Shown one piece after another: positions 14,644 through 18,893 of a stretch of DNA of 18,893 nucleotides. The stretch covers positions 1-18,893 of the forward strand of contig DAIMYQ010000031.1 in assembly GCA_036734385.1 (NCBI GenBank). Direction: 5' to 3'. A program made the translations under genes and the position numbers. Under the pieces are notes generated by a model. The model was given only the letters and a program-made list of their open reading frames with translations, searched no databases and was not told the DNA's origin. How positions within the stretch are numbered: position 1 is the first letter of the stretch; the number at the start of each line of letters is the position of its first letter. This DNA comes from JAAYPI01 sp036734385. Lineage in GTDB: Bacteria; Bacteroidota; Bacteroidia; Bacteroidales; Paludibacteraceae.

Positions 14644-15909
14644 ACATCATTCACCACGTTTTACGTTAGCCAAATAATCGGTAAAAGCATTTATGATGCA
14701 GAAAATCGTGTTATTGGCACAGTTAAGGATTTATTAATCGGATCCGATTCTACCAATCAATTTTCAGAACGTCCTCGTATTTCGGGGATAAAAGTTAAAT
14801 CAAAAAATCAGGTAAGCTTTTATTCTTTTCAATCCTTTACGATTGGAAAAAATCAAGGCAAACTAAAGGTTGTCTGTAATCAGCTGCATGAAATTTCAAC
14901 GGATGAGGTTAATAATAGCCTTTATTTGGTTGAAAATATTCTTGACAGGCAAATTGTAGATCTTAACGGACACAAACTTGTGCGTGTTAATGATGTTCGT
15001 TTGGTTTCGCTGTCAAGGGGGGCATTTGTCGTTGTCGTTGATGTAGGGGTTGAGGGATTATTGAGAAGAATTGGAATTCTTAAACCGATAAAGGCTGTAA
15101 CTACTTTATGGGGGGGTAAAATCCCGTCAAAATTTATTCTTTGGGATGATGTTGAAACCATCGATTTTTCAAATCTAAATATTAAATTATCCAAAACGTA
15201 CTCAAAACTACAAACTCTTCATCCATCGGATTTAGCCGATATCATTGAAGATTTGGGAAGAAAAGAGAGTGCGGAGGTGTTCTCAACTCTCGATGAAGAA
15301 AGAGCTGCTGATGTACTTGAAGAACTTGACCCGTCGACACAAGTACACATTCTGGAAAGTCTTACCATTGAAAAAGCTGCCGATGTGTTGGATAAAATGC
15401 CTGCCCACGAGGTTGCCGATATTCTCGATGCTTTAGAAGATAATAAAGCGGAGCAGCTTCTCAAAGAAATGGAAAAAGAAACTTCTGAGGATGTAAGAGA
15501 ATTGCTCGATTATCCCGACAATACTGTTGGTAGCATTATGTCGACTGATGTAGTATCCTTTCAAGAAAATACAACTGTCGAGGAAGTGCTTAACGAATTA
15601 AGAGCAAAACAACCCGAGCAGGAATCTTTGTATAATCTTTTTGTTACCAATACAAAAAATGAGCTATTGGCTACATTTTCACTTCGTGACCTGATTATTT
15701 CTTCTCCTAGTGCAACCTTGAGTCAGATTATGAAACCTTCACCTATTCATTTGCAGGATTATCAGGAGATAGATGAAATTGCCGAGAATGTCTCTAAATA
15801 CAACATTTTGGCAATTCCTGTAGTAGATAGTAACAATGAGCTTCTCGGCATGGTAGTTATTGATGATGTGGTTGAAGATTTAACAAGAAAACGCAGAACA
15901 AACAAATAG
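14641..15909 (+). CDS. Soluble MgtE N-domain / CBS-pair protein with PRC-barrel-like N-terminus, partner of NRAMP-type transporter
   Basis: 422 residues, no transmembrane segment. Residues about 8-75 and 98-175 look like two PRC-barrel-type beta domains (SQIIGKSIYDAENRVIGTV; ILDRQIVDLNGHKLVRV). Residues about 192-290 are the MgtE N superhelix (LHPSDLADIIEDL, ERAADVLEELDP, KAADVLDKMP, EVADILDALEDNKAEQLL). Residues about 295-415 are a CBS pair beginning with YPDNTVGSIMSTDVV. In MgtE channels the same N and CBS domains sense cytosolic Mg2+ and close the pore. Here the MgtE pore domain is absent and a transporter gene follows after 9 bp, so this is probably a separate magnesium sensor or gate for that transporter (inference). 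The start at 14641 is fixed by AAGGAGG five bases upstream; an earlier in-frame ATG at 14590 lacks support. Confidence 0.88.
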   Translation: MTSFTTFYVSQIIGKSIYDAENRVIGTVKDLLIGSDSTNQFSERPRISGIKVKSKNQVSFYSFQSFTIGKNQGKLKVVCNQLHEISTDEVNNSLYLVENILDRQIVDLNGHKLVRVNDVRLVSLSRGAFVVVVDVGVEGLLRRIGILKPIKAVTTLWGGKIPSKFILWDDVETIDFSNLNIKLSKTYSKLQTLHPSDLADIIEDLGRKESAEVFSTLDEERAADVLEELDPSTQVHILESLTIEKAADVLDKMPAHEVADILDALEDNKAEQLLKEMEKETSEDVRELLDYPDNTVGSIMSTDVVSFQENTTVEEVLNELRAKQPEQESLYNLFVTNTKNELLATFSLRDLIISSPSATLSQIMKPSPIHLQDYQEIDEIAENVSKYNILAIPVVDSNNELLGMVVIDDVVEDLTRKRRTNK

Positions 15910-15918
15910 GAAGAAGGC

Positions 15919-17166
15919 ATGTTGAAAAATAGAAAAACATTTTTTCGTCAGGTGGCAATGTTTCTGGCTATTTTGGGCCCGGGTATTATTACAGGCAGTG
16001 TGGATAACGATGCAGGTGGAATTACAACTTACTCAGTTGCAGGTGCAGTCTATGGGTACAATCTAATTTGGACACTGATTCCCTCTTTTATACTGTTAAT
16101 TATTATTCAAGAAATGAATGCCCGCATGGGTATTGTTACGGGTAAAGGACTTGCCGACCTCATTCGCGAGAATGCAGGTGTAAAAGTAACATTTGTAATA
16201 TTTCTAGGTTTGCTTATTGCAGATATTGGTAATACAACTACCGAGTTTGCGGGTGTTGCCGGTAGTATGGAAGTTTTTGGAATTAGTAAATATATTTCTG
16301 TCCCAATTGTTGGTCTGGTGATATGGCTTCTGGTCGTAAAAGGAAATTATAAGATTGCCGAGCGGATATTTTTGCTTTTCAGTGTGTCGCTATTAATGTA
16401 CGTTGTGTCGGCATTGGTAGGAAAACCACATTGGGGAGAAATAGGACATGCTGTTATTCATCCACAATTGGAAATCAATGCACAAAGTCTAGCCATGATT
16501 ATCGGTATTATTGGTACAACCATAGCACCATGGATGCAATTTTATATGCAGTCATCAGTCATCGAAAAGGGCTTGAAAATGAAAGAATATAAATATTCGC
16601 TTATCGACATTATAGTGGGGTGTGTATCAACTGTTACTGTTGCGTTCTTCATCATTGTAGCCTGTGCTTCTACGTTGCACCAAAAAGGCATCCAAATTAA
16701 CGAGGCAAAAGATGCTGCTTTAGCCTTAAAACCTTTTGCAGGGGCTATTGCCTCACAGGTTTTTGCTTTCGGACTTTTTATTGCATCCGTTTTTTCTGCT
16801 ACTATTTTGCCTTTGGCTACTGCTTTCTACGTTTGCGAAGCATTTGGGTTTGAAGCCGGTATTGACAAAAAATGGGACGAGGCAAAAGAATTTTACTTCC
16901 TTTATACAGGCATTTTAATATTGGCAGGGGCTATTATATTGATTCCGGGTGCTCCACTAATATTTATTTCATTGTGGTCACAAGTGTTAAACGGAATGCT
17001 GCTTCCTGTGGTGTTAGTGTGTATGATTTTGTTAGTCAACAATAAGAAAATCATGGGCGAATATGTCAATAAGCCGTTAAACAACCTTATAGGCTGGAGT
17101 GCGGTAGTTATTCTAATCGTATTAACCTTCGTAATGCTTTTAATGCCGCTTATTGGTAAATTATAA
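15919..17166 (+). CDS. NRAMP-family divalent metal transporter, probably of the NRAMP-related magnesium type
   Basis: 415-residue inner-membrane transporter with about eleven helices and the NRAMP (LeuT) fold. The first helix reads GPGIITGSVDNDAGG (20-34), so the metal-binding DPGN of ordinary NRAMPs is replaced by D31-A-G-G34. Helix 6 reads GTTIAPWMQF (199-208), so the usual M-P-H is A203-P-W205. Loss of the Asn and Met ligands is what I recall for the NRAMP-related Mg2+ transporters (NMT/NRMT) described from Clostridium and Eggerthella. The MgtE_N/CBS gene 9 bp upstream, whose domains sense Mg2+ in MgtE, fits that. GAAGAAGG before the ATG is a good Shine-Dalgarno sequence, rare in this genome. 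Substrate is inference; the alternative is another divalent cation. A canonical MntH assignment is unlikely. Confidence 0.88.
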   Translation: MLKNRKTFFRQVAMFLAILGPGIITGSVDNDAGGITTYSVAGAVYGYNLIWTLIPSFILLIIIQEMNARMGIVTGKGLADLIRENAGVKVTFVIFLGLLIADIGNTTTEFAGVAGSMEVFGISKYISVPIVGLVIWLLVVKGNYKIAERIFLLFSVSLLMYVVSALVGKPHWGEIGHAVIHPQLEINAQSLAMIIGIIGTTIAPWMQFYMQSSVIEKGLKMKEYKYSLIDIIVGCVSTVTVAFFIIVACASTLHQKGIQINEAKDAALALKPFAGAIASQVFAFGLFIASVFSATILPLATAFYVCEAFGFEAGIDKKWDEAKEFYFLYTGILILAGAIILIPGAPLIFISLWSQVLNGMLLPVVLVCMILLVNNKKIMGEYVNKPLNNLIGWSAVVILIVLTFVMLLMPLIGKL

Positions 17167-17305
17167 AAACTGATTGCTCATTTACACACCCGGTTGTTTT
17201 ATAATTGCAAATTTAAAAAGTACACCTTTTCAATTTGTATTCAAAGAATTCGATGTTGAATGAAAAAGAAGACTTTTAAAATCCTTCATTTAAGTTGATT
17301 TTTTG

Positions 17306-17313
17306 TAGATTTG
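17306..17313 (+). promoter_or_regulatory. -7 element of guaB promoter
   Basis: TAGATTTG, a perfect TAnnTTTG box, 22 bp before the guaB start; no TTTG at -33. The remainder of the 169 bp between the transporter gene and guaB shows no terminator or gene that I can support. Confidence 0.5.
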
Positions 17314-17335
17314 CAAAATCTTAAAACACTTCCTT

Positions 17336-18838
17336 ATGGCACAAATCATAAATGACATTTCAAGAACTTTCAACGAATATTTACTTGTTCCGGGTCTTAC
17401 GACAAAAGGATGCATTCCGGATTGCATTACCTTAAAAACGCCTTTGGTAAAATATTCAAAAGGTAAAAATTCCGATATAGTTTTAAATATTCCTTTTGTT
17501 TCGGCAATAATGCAATCTGTTTCCGATTCGAACATGGCTATAGCTTTGGCACGAAATGGCGGACTGTCTTTTATTTTTGGTTCCCAATCTATTGAAGATC
17601 AAGTAGAGATGGTACGAAAGGTGAAAAAATTCAAAGCAGGTTTTGTTATAAGCGATGCTAATTTGAAACCGGAACAAACATTAAAAGATGTCATAGCTTT
17701 AAAAGAAAAAACGGGGTTCTCAACCATCGGAATAACGCATGACGGAACATCCAGTGGTAAATTATTGGGAATGGTAACCAGTAGAGATTACCGTCCAAGT
17801 AGGGATAGCCTCGATGCAAAAATTCAAGATTTTATGACTCCGTTTTCCAAACTGGTAACAGGCGATTATGGCATTGGTCTTGACGAGGCAAATGATATTA
17901 TTTGGAATAACAAAATAAACGCACTTCCGATAATCGATAAAAATCAATGCTTAAAATATTTTGTATTCAGAAAAGACTACGATAGTCATAAAAATAATCC
18001 TGATGAATTACTGGATACCCATAAAAGACTGATGGTTGGTGCAGGTATCAACACGAGAGATTATACCGAACGCATTCCCAAATTGGTGGCTGCCGGAGTT
18101 GATGTCCTTTGTATCGATTCATCTGATGGATTTTCCGAATGGCAAATGGAAACCATCAAATTCGTTAGAGAAAATTACGGAGAAAAAGTGAAAATTGGTG
18201 CCGGCAATGTAGTAGACCAAGAGGGCTTTACTTATTTGGCAAATGCCGGAGCTGATTTTATTAAAGTGGGAATAGGTGGGGGTTCAATTTGCATAACAAG
18301 GGAGCAGAAAGGTATTGGAAGGGGTCAAGCCACTTCATTGATAGAAGTTGCTAAGGCACGTGATGAGTATTTTGTAAAAAATGGGGTATATATTCCAATT
18401 TGCTCGGATGGCGGTATTGTTCAAGATTATCACATGGTACTTGCGTTAGCCATGGGAGCTGATTTTATTATGATGGGTAGATATTTTGCCAGATTTGATG
18501 AAAGTCCGACCAAAAAAATCATTGTAGGGGGAAGTTATGTGAAAGAATATTGGGGCGAAGGTTCCAATCGTGCAAGAAACTGGCAGAGATATGATATGGG
18601 AGGCAAAGCCGGAATGAAATTTGAAGAAGGTGTCGATAGTTACGTTCCTTATGCCGGAAAATTGAAAGATAATCTTGAGATAACGTTGGGTAAGGTCAAA
18701 TCTACCATGTGTAGTTGTGGTGCTCTTTCTATACCCGAATTGAAAAAGGTGGCAAAAATAACTATGGTTTCTTCAACGAGTATTATTGAGGGCGGTGCAC
18801 ATGATGTAATATTGAAAGAGACCAAACGCGACAGCTAA
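17336..18838 (+). CDS. guaB: IMP dehydrogenase, Tritrichomonas-like type
   Basis: Oxidises IMP to XMP with NAD+, the committed step of GMP synthesis; cytosolic tetramer. 500 residues. Order: N-terminal barrel part (1-100, FNEYLLVPGL), CBS pair (about 101-220, GMVTSRDY), then the rest of the barrel. D261 in CIDSSDGFSEW, catalytic C319 in the loop GGGSICITREQKGIGRGQ (315-332), and flap R418-Y419 in RNWQRYD with E431 in FEEGVDSY are all present. These numbers equal those I remember for the Tritrichomonas foetus enzyme, and long stretches read alike. Ordinary bacterial GuaB has GPGSICTTR at the loop. The gene appears to be alone under its own -7 box, with no guaA in view. The stop is at 18836-18838; nothing is recognised in the remaining 55 bases. 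Confidence 0.97.
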   Translation: MAQIINDISRTFNEYLLVPGLTTKGCIPDCITLKTPLVKYSKGKNSDIVLNIPFVSAIMQSVSDSNMAIALARNGGLSFIFGSQSIEDQVEMVRKVKKFKAGFVISDANLKPEQTLKDVIALKEKTGFSTIGITHDGTSSGKLLGMVTSRDYRPSRDSLDAKIQDFMTPFSKLVTGDYGIGLDEANDIIWNNKINALPIIDKNQCLKYFVFRKDYDSHKNNPDELLDTHKRLMVGAGINTRDYTERIPKLVAAGVDVLCIDSSDGFSEWQMETIKFVRENYGEKVKIGAGNVVDQEGFTYLANAGADFIKVGIGGGSICITREQKGIGRGQATSLIEVAKARDEYFVKNGVYIPICSDGGIVQDYHMVLALAMGADFIMMGRYFARFDESPTKKIIVGGSYVKEYWGEGSNRARNWQRYDMGGKAGMKFEEGVDSYVPYAGKLKDNLEITLGKVKSTMCSCGALSIPELKKVAKITMVSSTSIIEGGAHDVILKETKRDS

Positions 18839-18893
18839 ATATGGATTATCCTCAATTTAACATTTGCTCGAATTAGGATGTTTCTCAATAGAA

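Overview
This is a low-GC window with two 100-base runs of N (1269-1368 and 6030-6129), which are scaffold gaps in a draft or metagenome assembly. The gene content points to a member of the Bacteroidota, probably a Bacteroidales-like anaerobe. Evidence: several promoters of the TTTG-N19-TAnnTTTG type, mostly absent Shine-Dalgarno sequences, a DUF5687-type ABC permease with its ATPase, a lipoprotein with a propeller-like sequence, an M16 protease with a Bacteroidota-type signal peptide, and an oxygen-sensitive class III ribonucleotide reductase.

Left half, minus strand (1-7660). Transcribed right to left: a 74-residue double-glycine-like peptide precursor, then a membrane protein with a PEGA-like domain that starts inside the peptide's stop codon (TAATG). 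Next comes a DUF2975 membrane protein, an XRE/HTH regulator, an ABC-2 permease and its ATPase, a lipoprotein, a four-helix membrane protein and an M16 zinc peptidase that runs off the left edge. The two promoters that drive these blocks share one architecture: TAT(YR)ATA, 6 bp, a 15-bp palindrome TATCG-N5-CGATA, 7 bp, TTTG, 19 bp, TAnnTTTG-like. This strongly suggests co-regulation, most simply by the encoded XRE protein. I regard the whole block as a candidate undescribed peptide (bacteriocin or signal) system with its regulator, exporter and peptidase.

Centre (7734-12229). Riboflavin synthase (minus) is divergent from a cobalamin riboswitch followed by nrdG-nrdD. The layout suggests that B12 shuts off the class III reductase, which makes sense if a B12-dependent class II enzyme exists elsewhere. 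A long hairpin (11348-11391) separates nrdD from the convergent nudC.

Right half, plus strand (12596-18838). A secreted GH13 amylase stands alone. It is followed by a two-gene metal operon: a soluble MgtE_N/CBS protein, then an NRAMP-related transporter whose metal-site residues are replaced, suggesting Mg2+ rather than Mn2+/Fe2+. This operon has unusually good Shine-Dalgarno sequences, and a long stem buries the first one together with the start codon. The window ends with guaB, whose IMP dehydrogenase resembles the Tritrichomonas foetus enzyme, including the catalytic residue numbers. I found no tRNA, rRNA, CRISPR array, insertion sequence or phage gene.
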